Shown here piece after piece: positions 9,619 through 19,404 of a stretch of DNA of 64,000 bases (within the stretch, counting starts at the first letter, position 1; every line of letters begins with the position of its first letter). Position numbers and translations under genes: made by a program. The stretch is from Martensiomyces pterosporus (lineage: Eukaryota > Kickxellomycota > Kickxellomycetes > Kickxellales > Kickxellaceae). The notes under the pieces were generated by a model. It was given only the letters and a program-made list of their open reading frames with translations. It made no database searches and was not told the DNA's origin. Location: the NCBI GenBank assembly GCA_025201845.1, contig MU603944.1:62001-126000 (forward strand). The letters are read 5' to 3'.

Positions 9619-11200
9619 ACAGCTTTCTCCAACAGCTAGCAATTCTGTTAGCAAACTTCATACTATTCTGTATATCTCCAATCACTTGTTTCCGGTCGCT
9701 CAATACACAGCAGATATTTGTCTGCACTTTGCCTTCACTTTTGTCAATGCTACTCGTGTGTGTGCTTGCGTTGTTTATAGTACTTTCTTCCGGGCTATGT
9801 TGTAGGTGTGAGATCTTTGGTATTTATTCCTTGAATGGATATCAACACAGCACGCACCTCTGTAGAACCGCTGGTATGAACCACTAAGCTAGCTCCGTTT
9901 TGTTTAATGGGCCATGTCGCAATGAGCACTGGATGCGACGTTCCTCTTTGCCTCTGGGCTGTGCATTACATATGGATGATGGGGCTGCATCCGGCAATAT
10001 CGCGCTTTATCCAGTGTCGCTGGGTTTGCCATTCGATTCCCGACTGCTGGGGACGACTACACAGCATTTGATGTGCCTGCATCTGGTGATCGCAGCAAGC
10101 TAACTCGAATGGCCGGGCACTGCAAATCGCTGAATATTGCTTTAGAAGCACCCGCTGCCTCGCTTGCATTTGCCTGCAGACAAGAAGCCGTGCCTAGTAG
10201 GTGTTGGTTCGCATCCTACCACTAGCAAGCGCCGCGGCTTCGTGCTGGCGGCATGGCAGAAGCAATCGCAAATGCACTGCGGCACTAGTGCCTCAAAGCA
10301 GCACCCAGCCCCGCCCCGCTTCTCAGCCCAACATTAGCCGTAGCTCAGTCGCGTGTTTGTCTTGACTTTTATGCGGGTCCCAGTAAGCAGAGTGCTGTGC
10401 AGCGGTGTGTTGGTTATTTTGCCCCCATCCTCTGCGTAATCATCAGACAGCTGCCATTCTTTTTGAACATGCCACATGCACCTGATCGACACAGAAAGCT
10501 GTCTCCTTTAGTCAGGCATGTCCCTGACCCACCCAACATGTCTCAAAATCCGGAGCAGAGACCCGATTCGTCAGATTACCCCCGATTGACTTGGTGGAGG
10601 AGTTTAGAGCGGATATTAACACAGGCAGCTTCAACACGGCCATTGCTGGCAAAGACCCAGGCTAGCTGCTGATCTGCCGCAATACCATTGAAGCGACGTA
10701 CTCCGTAGCACCACACACACATCCCTTGCGTGGCTTGTATGGCTTGCCTGGCTGATTGCTGTAGGGCTATGCCGACATGCTCTGCGAAACACCGCTTGCT
10801 GCTTAGAAAAACGGCCTCTACCCGGTAGCTTTGCCCTTGACTTTGCGGAGGATATTTGGGTGCGGAGAAATAAAGGCCACAAACAATGTTCTTGTTGCCA
10901 TTAAAGAGCGGCTGCTGCCGCCTGTCCTCCACCAATCGCTAGCAAATGAGCCAACCGTGTCCTCCGTGAATGAAGTGGAGTGATCCAGGTGGTTTGGGGT
11001 GTGGGAGAAGGAGTGTGGGCTGACGACATCGACTCCACGGCCTAATGAAGCAAGGTGGCTCAGTCGCCGTGTCGTGCCCAAACAAACAGCCTATCTATCT
11101 ATTCGTCCGACGAAACGTGCTCTGGCGCTTGAAGGATGTGCACGCATACTGGCTGAGGATTTTGCTCTAGCACGCACAAAGGCGCCTTGCTCGCAGCTGC
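9619..11200. other. Intergenic region between the two lactate dehydrogenase genes
   Basis: About 1.6 kb with no supported gene. A GGTTCGCATCC stretch near 10206 resembles a tRNA B box, but no cloverleaf can be built around it. Short open frames lack domains. Upstream activating sequences of copy 2 may lie here but none is identifiable by eye. Confidence 0.5.
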
Positions 11201-11207
11201 TATAAAT
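11201..11207 (+). promoter_or_regulatory. TATA box of lactate dehydrogenase copy 2
   Basis: TATAAATA begins at 11201, 107 bases before the ATG at 11308, the same distance as in copy 1. Confidence 0.65.
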
Positions 11208-11307
11208 ACAGGCGCTAGATTTTGTTCTGGCCATGGATTCCTCAGTATTCTTTCCGACTACATCTCTCCACAGACACTTATCACTCTACATATCCAACAA
11301 TACTATA

Positions 11308-12231
11308 ATGGCTCCTACTGTTCCTACCCAGCGCGTTTCCGTCATCGGTGGCGGTGGCAACGTTGGCGCTGCCGTGGCTTATGCTCTCATCACCAAGGGC
11401 GTCGCCGCCGAGGTCCTCATCGTCGACGTTGTCGACAAGGCTGCTCTGGGTCAGGCACTCGACATCAGCGACGCCGCGTTCCTCATGCCTGGTGTCTGCC
11501 GCAAGGGGTCCTTCCAGGAGGCTGGCCAGTCAGACGTCATCATCGTCACTGCCGGTGCCCGCCAGCAGCCCGGCGAGCCCCGCTCCAACCTGATTGACCG
11601 CAACTACAAGATCATCAAGTCCATCATGGACAGCCTGCAGCCCATCAAGCCCACCGCCAAGATTCTCATGGTCTCCAACCCAGTCGACGTGCTCACCCAC
11701 ATTGCCCAGAAGACCTCTGGTCTTCCTTGCAACCAGGTCATTGGCTCTGGGACATTCCTCGACTCGGGACGTCTGCGCAACGCTCTGTCCGAGATCACTG
11801 GCGTTGCCCCTTCGTCGGTCCACGCATACATGCTTGGCGAGCACGGCGACAACCAGTTCACTGGGTGGTCGTCTGCGCGCATTGGTGGCCGCCCCCTCCT
11901 CGAGCACCCAAAGATGCAAGGTGCTGACCTCGATGGTATCAACGAGAAGATCACGCGCAAGGCGTACGACATCATTGAGGCCAAGGGCTCAACATACTTT
12001 GGCATTGGCATCTGTGGTGCGACTCTTGCTCAAGCACTTCTGAACAACACCAGCCAGGTCTTCCCCATTACGCACTATGTGGAGAAGTACGGCTGCTACA
12101 TGTCGTGGCCCGCTGCAATCGGCTCCGCCGGCGTCGAGCAGTCCTTTGATATCCACATCGACGCTGCCGAGGCCAAGAAGCTTGATGTTGCCGTCAGCGC
12201 CACCAGGGAGGTTTGCGCCAAGTACGAGTAA
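11308..12231 (+). CDS. L-lactate dehydrogenase copy 2 (complete)
   Basis: A 307-residue member of the LDH/MDH superfamily, assigned to the NAD-dependent L-lactate dehydrogenase side. The Gly-rich dinucleotide motif GGGGNVG is at residues 14-20. The substrate loop reads GARQQPGEPR, with Gln at the position where malate dehydrogenases carry Arg. LDSGR supplies the catalytic Asp152 and Arg155, and GEHGD supplies His179. The start at 11308 (MAPTVPTQRV) is chosen because it matches copy 1; an in-frame ATG at 11233 would add 25 leader-like residues. The likely role is cytosolic fermentation of pyruvate to L-lactate, as in Mucoromycota. Malate activity is less likely given the Gln but should be tested. 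Tandem duplicate of 9188-9618. Confidence 0.92.
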   Translation: MAPTVPTQRVSVIGGGGNVGAAVAYALITKGVAAEVLIVDVVDKAALGQALDISDAAFLMPGVCRKGSFQEAGQSDVIIVTAGARQQPGEPRSNLIDRNYKIIKSIMDSLQPIKPTAKILMVSNPVDVLTHIAQKTSGLPCNQVIGSGTFLDSGRLRNALSEITGVAPSSVHAYMLGEHGDNQFTGWSSARIGGRPLLEHPKMQGADLDGINEKITRKAYDIIEAKGSTYFGIGICGATLAQALLNNTSQVFPITHYVEKYGCYMSWPAAIGSAGVEQSFDIHIDAAEAKKLDVAVSATREVCAKYE

Positions 12232-12293
12232 GCACTTAATCCCACGAGCCTACAAATACACCTATTCGCATTCTATCTTTTGTATATCTGCAA

Positions 12294-12299
12294 AATAAA
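12294..12299 (+). terminator. Poly(A) signal of lactate dehydrogenase copy 2
   Basis: AATAAA about 63 bases downstream of the stop codon, in an AT-rich stretch between two convergent genes. Confidence 0.5.
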
Positions 12300-12349
12300 A
12301 ACTACAGCATGCTCATTAATTCATGTATCAGGCAGGAAATATAGTGCCG

Positions 12350-12355
12350 TTTATT
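12350..12355 (-). terminator. Poly(A) signal of mitochondrial leucyl-tRNA synthetase
   Basis: AATAAA on the minus strand, 24 bases beyond the LeuRS stop codon, in the 147-bp convergent spacer. Confidence 0.45.
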
Positions 12356-12378
12356 ACAAACAAGTGGTGGCATTCAGT

Positions 12379-15300
12379 TTACTTCACGATGATGTTGACG
12401 AGTTTGTTTGGCACGTGGATCGTCTTGACGACATGTCTCCGCTGGCCGCTGGCACCGTCAAACAGCCACTTCTTCGCCTGCGGCTGGTCATAAACAAGAT
12501 CTAGCAAGCGGTCCCTTGCCTGGTCTGAATCTACATCCTCGAGCTTGAAGCGGACCTTCCCATTGACCTGAACCACAATTGTGGTGCTGTGCCTCTTCAG
12601 TGCGCTCTCATCAACATCTGGCCATGGCTCAGCGAACACACTGCTGCTGCTAGCAGCACCAGAGACTCCAGCAGCAGCCAGGTATCCCGATTTCGCAGCA
12701 ATCTCCCAGAGCTCCTCGCCAACGCTCGGTGCCATCGGGCTGAGCATCCTGATCAGGCAAGAAACGCCGTGCGCGAATGTCGCGTGGGACTTGTCCTTGG
12801 CTGATCCTAGGTAGTTTGACAGCTCAATGAGCGATGCAATGGCGGTGTTAAAAGCAAACGAGCCACGAAGCGACTCTGTGGTCCGCTGGATGGCGATGTT
12901 GGTCTGGCGATAGGTCTCTCTGGCCTCCTTGCTCCAGCCTGCGCGCTTGGCAAGTGCCTGCTCAAGCGTCTGAGTGGGCTGTGCGTCGCATGCGCTGTCA
13001 ACAAGGCGTCCAACACGGTTAATCCACCGCTGCATGCCAACAATGCTCTGCGTGTCCCACTCGAGCACGTCCTGTGGCGGCGCCAGATAGAGCATGTGCA
13101 GGCGGGTGGCATCGGCGCCAAACTTCTCAACGGTTTCCGTCGGGTCCACGCCATTGTACTTGGATTTGGACATCTTCTCATACGACGTGTCCGGTGTCTC
13201 GCCCGTTTTGATGATCCGGGGTGCTCCAGATTTTCCAGTCACCTCGACCTCCTCGGGCCTAAGGAACCGGCCAGTACCGGGCTCCTTGTACGTCAAGCCA
13301 TGCACCATCCCTTGTGTGAGTAGGCGCTTAAATGGCTCCCCGTTCCTTGCGCCCGCTGTTTCCTTGGCTAGGACTGCCTGCTTGGCTGCGTCGTCTAGCG
13401 TACTCAGGTCTGCGCTCGACCCATACGATCCTGTCTTCCAGAGGAACTTGCTAATAAACCGCGAGTACAGGAGATGCAAGATCGCATGCTCCACGCCTCC
13501 AATGTAAATGTCCACGGGCATAGCTGCCGATGCCATTGTGGGGCTGAACGGGAGCCCTGAGTTTTGTGCGTCCGTGTATCTCAAATAGTACCAGGACGAG
13601 TCAACAAACGTATCGAGTGTGTCGGTGTCGCGTTTGGCTGCGCCTCCGCACTCGGGGCACTTGCAGTTAACCCAGTGCGTGGCTCTTGCTAGCGGACTAC
13701 CGCCACGGCCAGAAAGCTCGATGCCCTTAGGCAGCTCAACGGGCAGGTCGCTCTCGGGCACTGGCACCGTGCCGCACGACGGGCAGTGGACGATGGGCAC
13801 AGGCGCGCCCCAGTACCGCTGCCGCGAGAGCAGCCAATCGCGCAGGCGGTAGTTCACAACAGCTTTCCCAGAGCCCCTCTTTGCAGCTTCGTCGATGATC
13901 TCGCGCTTCGCCTGCTCACTCGACATGCCGCCAAACCTCCCATTCTCGGGGAGCTCGCGCAAAACGCCGAGATCGGCAAACACAGGAGCGTCGGAGGCTG
14001 CAGTCTTCGCATCCGGTGCTGCGGGTTCCACTACCGGAGCGTGGATCGGCACGCTGTTGGCTTGGCAAAACTCATAGTCCCTCGCGTCGTGTGCTGGAAC
14101 ACCCATCACAGCGCCAGTGCCGTAGCCAGACAAAACGTAGTCAGCCACATAGACCGGCACTCTTCTTTCAGGGTCCAGAGGATGCTTGGCAAACAGCCCA
14201 GTAAACACGCCGGCCTTTGCCCCCTGCGCACGATCTCCACCACCCGCAAGGCTGCTTGCGATCTCCTTTGCGCGTGCCAACACCTCACCAGCTCTACCCG
14301 CGGGCAACCGCTCCTTTGACACGAGCGGGTGGTCAGCAGCAATGGCCACATACGAGACGCCAAACAGAGTGTCAGGGCGGCTAGTAAACACCGAGATAGA
14401 ATCGCGCTCGCCGCTCTTCCCCGGCACGTCGAGATCAAACGTGAACTCGGCGCCCTCAGACCGACCAATCCAGTTAGCCTGCATGCTCTTCACATGCTCG
14501 GGCCAATCAAGTCCATCCAGGTCCTTCAACAAGTCGTCCGCGTAGCTAGTGATTTTGGCAAACCACTGCTTCAGCTTGCGCTGCTCAACAACAGCACCCG
14601 ACCTCCACGACCTTCCGTTTTTATCCACCTGCTCGTTTGCCAGCACAGTCTGGTCAATCGGGTCCCAGTTGACCAGTGCTTCCTTGCGGTAGACCATATC
14701 GTGCTTGTACAGCTGCAGGAACAGATGCTGCGTCCACTTGTAGTATCCCGGATCGCAGGTAGCCAGCTCGCGGTCCCAGTCAAAGTCGGTCAGGATCTTT
14801 GACAGCTGCTCTTTCATCACACCAATGTTTCTGCGCGTCCACTCTTCGGGGGCGATCCCGCGCTCAATGGCCGCGTTTTCAGCCGGCAGCCCAAAGGCAT
14901 CCCAGCCCATCGGGTGGACAACCTGCTTGCCAGTCATCCTGTAGAACCGCGACAGGGTGTCGCTGATTGTGTACACGCGGACATGGCCCATGTGGAGCAC
15001 GCCCGACGGATAAGGAAACATCACCAGGACGTAAAAGAGCCTTTCGATTTCCTCGGCGGTCAGCCGGTCTTTGACGCCCTTTGCGTCTGCTGCCGTAGAC
15101 CGGGCAGCTTGGGATGACGATGCCGACGATGATTTGATCTCCGCCCACCGCGACTTCCATTTGGCCTCAAGGTCCTTGGAGTTGAGCTTGCCCGAGCCAT
15201 CGATCCACTCGGCGAACTTTGCGTGCGCAAGAAGGACCCTGCATGTAGACAGCTTGCTGGCGGGCAAGTAAACGCTCGAGCCGTTGGCGAAGCGTGTGGC

Positions 15301-15387
15301 TGAATTAGTGCGCAGACAGCTGCCCAGTCTGCCCGCTGTTGCTGCCTTCACATCAGGCTGTCGCAGACATCGCTGGAGCCTAAGCAT
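12379..15387 (-). CDS. NAM2: Leucyl-tRNA synthetase, mitochondrial (bacterial type)
   Basis: A single-exon 1,002-residue class I aminoacyl-tRNA synthetase that charges mitochondrial tRNA-Leu. The first 50 residues are Arg/Ser/Ala-rich with few acids, consistent with a mitochondrial targeting peptide. The HIGH-type motif reads HMGH at residues 132-135 after MFPYPSG, and KMSKS begins at about Lys738. The CP1 editing domain lies between them, and a C-terminal anticodon-binding region follows. The layout (KMSKS late, editing domain before the catalytic-site second half) and length fit the bacterial/mitochondrial LeuRS form rather than the larger cytosolic enzyme. In some fungi the orthologue also aids group I intron splicing; nothing here tests that. 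It is convergent with lactate dehydrogenase copy 2. Confidence 0.95.
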   Translation of the reverse strand: MLRLQRCLRQPDVKAATAGRLGSCLRTNSATRFANGSSVYLPASKLSTCRVLLAHAKFAEWIDGSGKLNSKDLEAKWKSRWAEIKSSSASSSQAARSTAADAKGVKDRLTAEEIERLFYVLVMFPYPSGVLHMGHVRVYTISDTLSRFYRMTGKQVVHPMGWDAFGLPAENAAIERGIAPEEWTRRNIGVMKEQLSKILTDFDWDRELATCDPGYYKWTQHLFLQLYKHDMVYRKEALVNWDPIDQTVLANEQVDKNGRSWRSGAVVEQRKLKQWFAKITSYADDLLKDLDGLDWPEHVKSMQANWIGRSEGAEFTFDLDVPGKSGERDSISVFTSRPDTLFGVSYVAIAADHPLVSKERLPAGRAGEVLARAKEIASSLAGGGDRAQGAKAGVFTGLFAKHPLDPERRVPVYVADYVLSGYGTGAVMGVPAHDARDYEFCQANSVPIHAPVVEPAAPDAKTAASDAPVFADLGVLRELPENGRFGGMSSEQAKREIIDEAAKRGSGKAVVNYRLRDWLLSRQRYWGAPVPIVHCPSCGTVPVPESDLPVELPKGIELSGRGGSPLARATHWVNCKCPECGGAAKRDTDTLDTFVDSSWYYLRYTDAQNSGLPFSPTMASAAMPVDIYIGGVEHAILHLLYSRFISKFLWKTGSYGSSADLSTLDDAAKQAVLAKETAGARNGEPFKRLLTQGMVHGLTYKEPGTGRFLRPEEVEVTGKSGAPRIIKTGETPDTSYEKMSKSKYNGVDPTETVEKFGADATRLHMLYLAPPQDVLEWDTQSIVGMQRWINRVGRLVDSACDAQPTQTLEQALAKRAGWSKEARETYRQTNIAIQRTTESLRGSFAFNTAIASLIELSNYLGSAKDKSHATFAHGVSCLIRMLSPMAPSVGEELWEIAAKSGYLAAAGVSGAASSSSVFAEPWPDVDESALKRHSTTIVVQVNGKVRFKLEDVDSDQARDRLLDLVYDQPQAKKWLFDGASGQRRHVVKTIHVPNKLVNIIVK

Positions 15388-15814
15388 TCCTTCCTCTTCC
15401 TCGCCGATTGCTGGAATCTAGTGTATGAACAGCAAAAAGCAAAAAAGCAAAAAAGCAAACAGAGTGAGCGAAGGAGAGATAAAGGGCAAACGAAGTCAGC
15501 CGTTGTGTCGGCCAATCGATTATCGTCATCCCCTGATCGCCGCAGGCCAAATCAGCAGACTGCATTGCAGCCAGGAACATGCCTGCAGCTTGGGCCAGAT
15601 GGGAACATCGGTCTACGGATGATTGTACATGTGGTTGAGCATATGGATGGCATACAAACAGATATGTGCAGAGTCTAGAAGATGCTAATGAAGACGGAGA
15701 GTGATGTACAAAGGAGAGTGGGCTATAGGGTGGTGGCGGCTTCGAATGCTGTACACGGCGGATGGACAGGCTTTTTTTTGTCTGGTTTGCGCGGTGGAGG
15801 AAGACGCGCGCTTG
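15388..15814. other. Spacer between LeuRS start and membrane-protein gene end
   Basis: Contains an A-rich repeated AAAAAGC tract near 15434-15460 in the LeuRS promoter side. No gene recognised. Confidence 0.5.
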
Positions 15815-16963
15815 TTAGTAGAGCTTTGTGCACATCGCTCCGCCGCTGACCACCCAAATGGCCAAGCCTTCCCTCAGATACTCCTTCCACATAATCATGT
15901 GGTACGCGTAGCTGATGAAGCTGTACCACAGGATATGAGTGCCGCCCGCAACAAGCATGGTCCCAACCATGCCTGCCCACCCGATCATGTGCCTTTCGCC
16001 CACCCACTCGAGGACAAACTTCTGGTCCACCAGATCCCTTGCTGCCGGGTACCTATACAGGTCCCAGCAGACAGACAAATACGGGTACCACTTCCACAGC
16101 AGCGAGATGAAGAGGGCCGCCAGCACCGAGTAGAACCGATGGCTCCAGTGCGTGAAGGACGCCGCCCGTATTTTGCGCTCAAACACCACGACGCCGATCA
16201 CCGTTCGCCGCATGTACCAGATGAATGCGTGCATCAGCAGCAGCATGGCTGCGCTCACACGCCGGTCAAGGAATGTGTGCACAGCGCCGCCTGCTGTGCC
16301 GACACCAAGCAGCTGGGCAGAGGCGCCCGGGTGTTTTGCACCACTGCTGGCTGATGTCGGGCTGGCCCCGTGGTCGCCGTGGAGGATCAGAAGCCAGATG
16401 GCAGCCCACGCGAACGGCGAGTGGAAAATAACGGTCTGCTCGAACCACGCGGGCCTGTAGTTGAGGGAAAAGAAAAAGAGCACGTGGTAGCTGAGCACCA
16501 AGAGGAGGCAGATGTTGCCGAAGGACCCTAGCGAGTACACCAGCGGCTCTGCTGACAGGCCGTCGACGTATTTCGCTGCGACTAGCGCGATGATGGCCAG
16601 ATGTGCGTAGTAGAGCCATCGGCTGTACGTTATCTGTCTACTTGAGCACGATAGAAAGAAGGCCACACACACGCACAGCATTGTGGGTTAGCTTGGGCGC
16701 CAAAGAGTCGCATGCATGCAAACAACACAGCACCACCACCTCACTGAGGTGTCCTTATACTCAGCGTACATGTCTGCTGTCCGCATCCACTTCTCAGAGA
16801 TGATGTGTTTTGTCGAAAAGAACTTTGCCAGAAACGGGCTACCGCTCGCAACCTCAAAGTAGCCGCCCAACGTGCGAATGTCGATGTCGGTGCGGTCTGG
16901 TGCGGAGAACAGGTCGTCCTTGACAAAGTAGTCGTCCAGGATAACAAACGAGCGAGTCTTCAT
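15815..16963 (-). CDS. Unrecognised polytopic membrane protein
   Basis: Two exons, complement(join(15815..16633, 16634 intron to 16744, 16745..16963)), give 345 residues. Exon 1 (73 codons, ATG 16963) ends KDTS at a GTGAGG donor. The 111-bp intron has a GCTAACCC branch site and a GACAG acceptor, and joins in frame to ITYSRW. The protein has a hydrophilic N-terminus of about 70 residues and about six hydrophobic segments (roughly 78-95, 105-127, 138-154, 192-215, 228-250, 290-320). Conserved-looking His/Trp residues occur in loops: FHSPFAW, HGDHG, HWSHRFY and THILWY. I do not recognise the family. The alternative splice pair GTGGTG/TACAG also keeps frame and would change two residues. It lies between LeuRS and SPT8 on the same strand, without functional implication. 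Confidence 0.7.
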
Positions 16964-17500
16964 CTAAGCTGCGCGTGTGTGCGTTGTGTGTGCGTTGTGT
17001 GCGGCTGCTATTGAGCGGGCTGTTGTTTCGCTTGGTCACCAGAATAGCATTGGTGCGCAAGAGTAGAGAGCAGGGGAGAAATGCAGAGGTAAATGGACCA
17101 GCAGAAGCAAGAGGCGCCAGAAAGCATAATTCGCCACGCAATGTAGGAGCAGCAGCAGCAGCAAAAAGAGGCAGCACAAGTGCAAAGGAATCATGCTCGA
17201 CCCACTCGCCGCTTGCAGCGCTTTCTGGGGCATGAGGGCTGCACTTTCAGCCAGGCCCTCATGCACCTTTGGCATGTGCGCCTGCGCCTTTCACATGCCC
17301 CCACAACCACCCAAAATCGCAAGGCTCACAAGCCCCCCACGCGCTGCTGCTGCTCCCAGCACTGGGCGTGATTGGGCAGAAATGGATCGATCGGCTCCTC
17401 GCTGCGCCAAAACCGATCTAAAGGCCGGAGGACCGTGTGGGTGTTTACTCATTTATTTATCTTTTGGAGCTGGCCGGACTGGCGATGCGCTCCGATTGCG
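16964..17500. other. Spacer between membrane-protein gene and SPT8
   Basis: Promoter side of the membrane-protein gene with GTGTGTGCGTT repeats near 16973-16999 and short AGC runs. No gene recognised. Confidence 0.5.
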
Positions 17501-18988
17501 CTACTTGACAGGGCTGATCTCATATCCCAGACAGATGTTGTTGCTTGACCCCTCCCATCCGCGGTTGCCCGACGTCGTAATCATGTACTTCGACGACTCG
17601 TCCACAAGAACACCTGATATAGTGCCGCCATGGTGCCCAGGGATGATCTGGAACGGTATGGCGCTGCGCTTCTCCGTCGGCAGGGCCAGGTCCCACACCC
17701 GCACGTTGTCTGTCGACGCACACACCAGGCTGGCCCCGTTGGGCATCGCCGCCATCGCCGTCACAGGCCCCGAGTTCATCGGCAGCCGCAACGTGCGCAC
17801 GGGCTGCGTGCCCATGCCAAGCTCGTACTCGTCCACCGTGTTGTTTCGCCGGCCCACATAGATGCGCTTGCCGTCTGTGCTCCAACAAGCAGAAGCCGCC
17901 CACGGCGGCGTCTTCTTGGGCGTGTCGAGCTGGTGTGGCAGCGCCTTGGGTGCGCGTATGTCCCACAGCATGCACTGCCCGTCGATGCTTGTTGTCATTA
18001 GGACCGGGCTGGCCGTCCTGGCATTGAATGGCTCCGCCGCTTGCTCCTCCCCGCTGCCGCTGGCATGTGCGCTGCTTTGCGGGAGCGACCTGTATCTCTC
18101 GTACGTCCAGGTGGGCTGGAACTCCGCCGAGCTGATCTGCGACGCATGGCCAGCGAATCCACGCGCAACCTTGCCCGTATTCAGGTCCCAGTACAGAACC
18201 GCGCGATCCCACGATCCGCTGACCAGCCCGAACTCGTCAGGCGATATACGCAGGACCGACACGGGCTTCTTGTGCTTGGCAAGCACAGCTATTCTACGGC
18301 CCTCGTCGTGGCGAACCGACCACAGTGCGACATGCCCGCTCTTCATCCCCGACACCAGCCACATAGCCTCCGACTGCACATCCAAGCTGTACACAGGCGA
18401 CAGGATCTCCGCGCCATCGTCAGCTGCATCTCCATGGTCCCAGTACGACGCCATGACGCCGGCCTTAGTGACGCTGTCCACGTGCGAATGCCTCTGCCCC
18501 TGCGTCAGCAGCTGTTTGCCGTTCACCGTCGCGTTAAAGTCCCACCTCTTAATGTACCCGTCCTCGCCGCCCGTGAAGACCCAGCGCATGTTGGATGTTG
18601 CAGCGACTGCGTGGATCTGGTACGGGTTGACCATCGAGATGGTGGGCACGATGTCGTAGCTCTTGCACCTGCTGCTGCCAGCAGCCACCTCGGCACGCGT
18701 CCGCGGCGGGTGCGAAAGCATGGTTAGGTCGCCTGGCGGCACGTCCATTTCAATGTCTAGGGCTGGCAGGGCGCGCTCCTTCTGCCTCTCGCCTTCGGCC
18801 GACTTTGAGTCGTCGCCGTTCTCGGTCCCTGTCTCTGTGCGCGCTCCGGCTGTGCTGTCCAGCCCGGTGATGCTCTCGTTCATGCTGAGCATGTCGTCGA
18901 CGTCCATGCTGGCGCCATCGAGGTCGTCCGAGTCTCCGCCAAACAGCTCCCTCTCGAGGAGGTCGTCGTTGAACCCACTGTCTGACAT
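17501..18988 (-). CDS. SPT8: SAGA complex WD40 subunit Spt8
   Basis: 495 residues from ATG 18988 (MSDSGFNDDLLE). The upstream in-frame extension to 19252 looks like leader sequence. The N-terminal 120 residues are acidic (DSDDLDGASMDVDD). WD40 repeats fill the rest, with the Spt8-specific stretches RWVFTGGEDGYIKRWDF, HVDSVTKAGV and SGSWDRAVLYWDLNTGKV. Spt8 belongs to the SAGA transcription coactivator and contacts TBP, influencing TATA-box-dependent initiation in the nucleus. Length is close to fungal orthologues. It lies head-to-tail with CDS1. A generic WD40 alternative is unlikely given the block matches. Confidence 0.88.
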   Translation of the reverse strand: MSDSGFNDDLLERELFGGDSDDLDGASMDVDDMLSMNESITGLDSTAGARTETGTENGDDSKSAEGERQKERALPALDIEMDVPPGDLTMLSHPPRTRAEVAAGSSRCKSYDIVPTISMVNPYQIHAVAATSNMRWVFTGGEDGYIKRWDFNATVNGKQLLTQGQRHSHVDSVTKAGVMASYWDHGDAADDGAEILSPVYSLDVQSEAMWLVSGMKSGHVALWSVRHDEGRRIAVLAKHKKPVSVLRISPDEFGLVSGSWDRAVLYWDLNTGKVARGFAGHASQISSAEFQPTWTYERYRSLPQSSAHASGSGEEQAAEPFNARTASPVLMTTSIDGQCMLWDIRAPKALPHQLDTPKKTPPWAASACWSTDGKRIYVGRRNNTVDEYELGMGTQPVRTLRLPMNSGPVTAMAAMPNGASLVCASTDNVRVWDLALPTEKRSAIPFQIIPGHHGGTISGVLVDESSKYMITTSGNRGWEGSSNNICLGYEISPVK

Positions 18989-19404
18989 GGCAGCGCTGCG
19001 AATGTGCTTGGCGCTTTGACGGGAACACCGGGCCGAGGTGCGCAAGAATGCAGATGCGAAAACAGCAGAATTTAATAATGGCTGCGACGCGTAGCAGGAA
19101 ACAAAAAACAATTTAAAGAAATCTTGAAAGCGCGAAGGGCAGAGGAGGAGAGGGTGGCTGGCAGGGCCGCTCCTCTGGGTAGCGCCTCGCTTGTGGGGCC
19201 ATGCCGCCACAAGCCAAGCAGGGCGCCAGCCAAGATCGGCGGTGCAGGCCATCCAGCCTCAGCAAAAGCCGCACCCACAGCCTTGCACCGGGCGAGCAGA
19301 GGAGTTGGAGCGCATTTGAACACGAGAGCAAAGGAAAAGGAAGGAAGGAAAGAACGAAGGAAGGGGGGACTGGTAGAGTGGGTGGCTGGCTAGAAACATG
19401 TACA
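18989..19404. other. Spacer between SPT8 start and CDS1 end
   Basis: SPT8 leader and promoter plus CDS1 3' flank. A purine-rich GGAAGGAAAG tract lies near 19331-19362. No separate gene. Confidence 0.5.

Noticed and set aside
10196..10230. tRNA-like B box (GGTTCGCATCC)
   Set aside because: Flanking bases do not form a T-arm with a 7-base loop or an acceptor stem, and no A box lies at the right distance.
15815..16681. Single-exon reading of the membrane protein starting at 16681
   Set aside because: The first 16 residues are intron sequence including the branch-site region; the conserved-looking hydrophilic exon at 16745-16963 would be lost.
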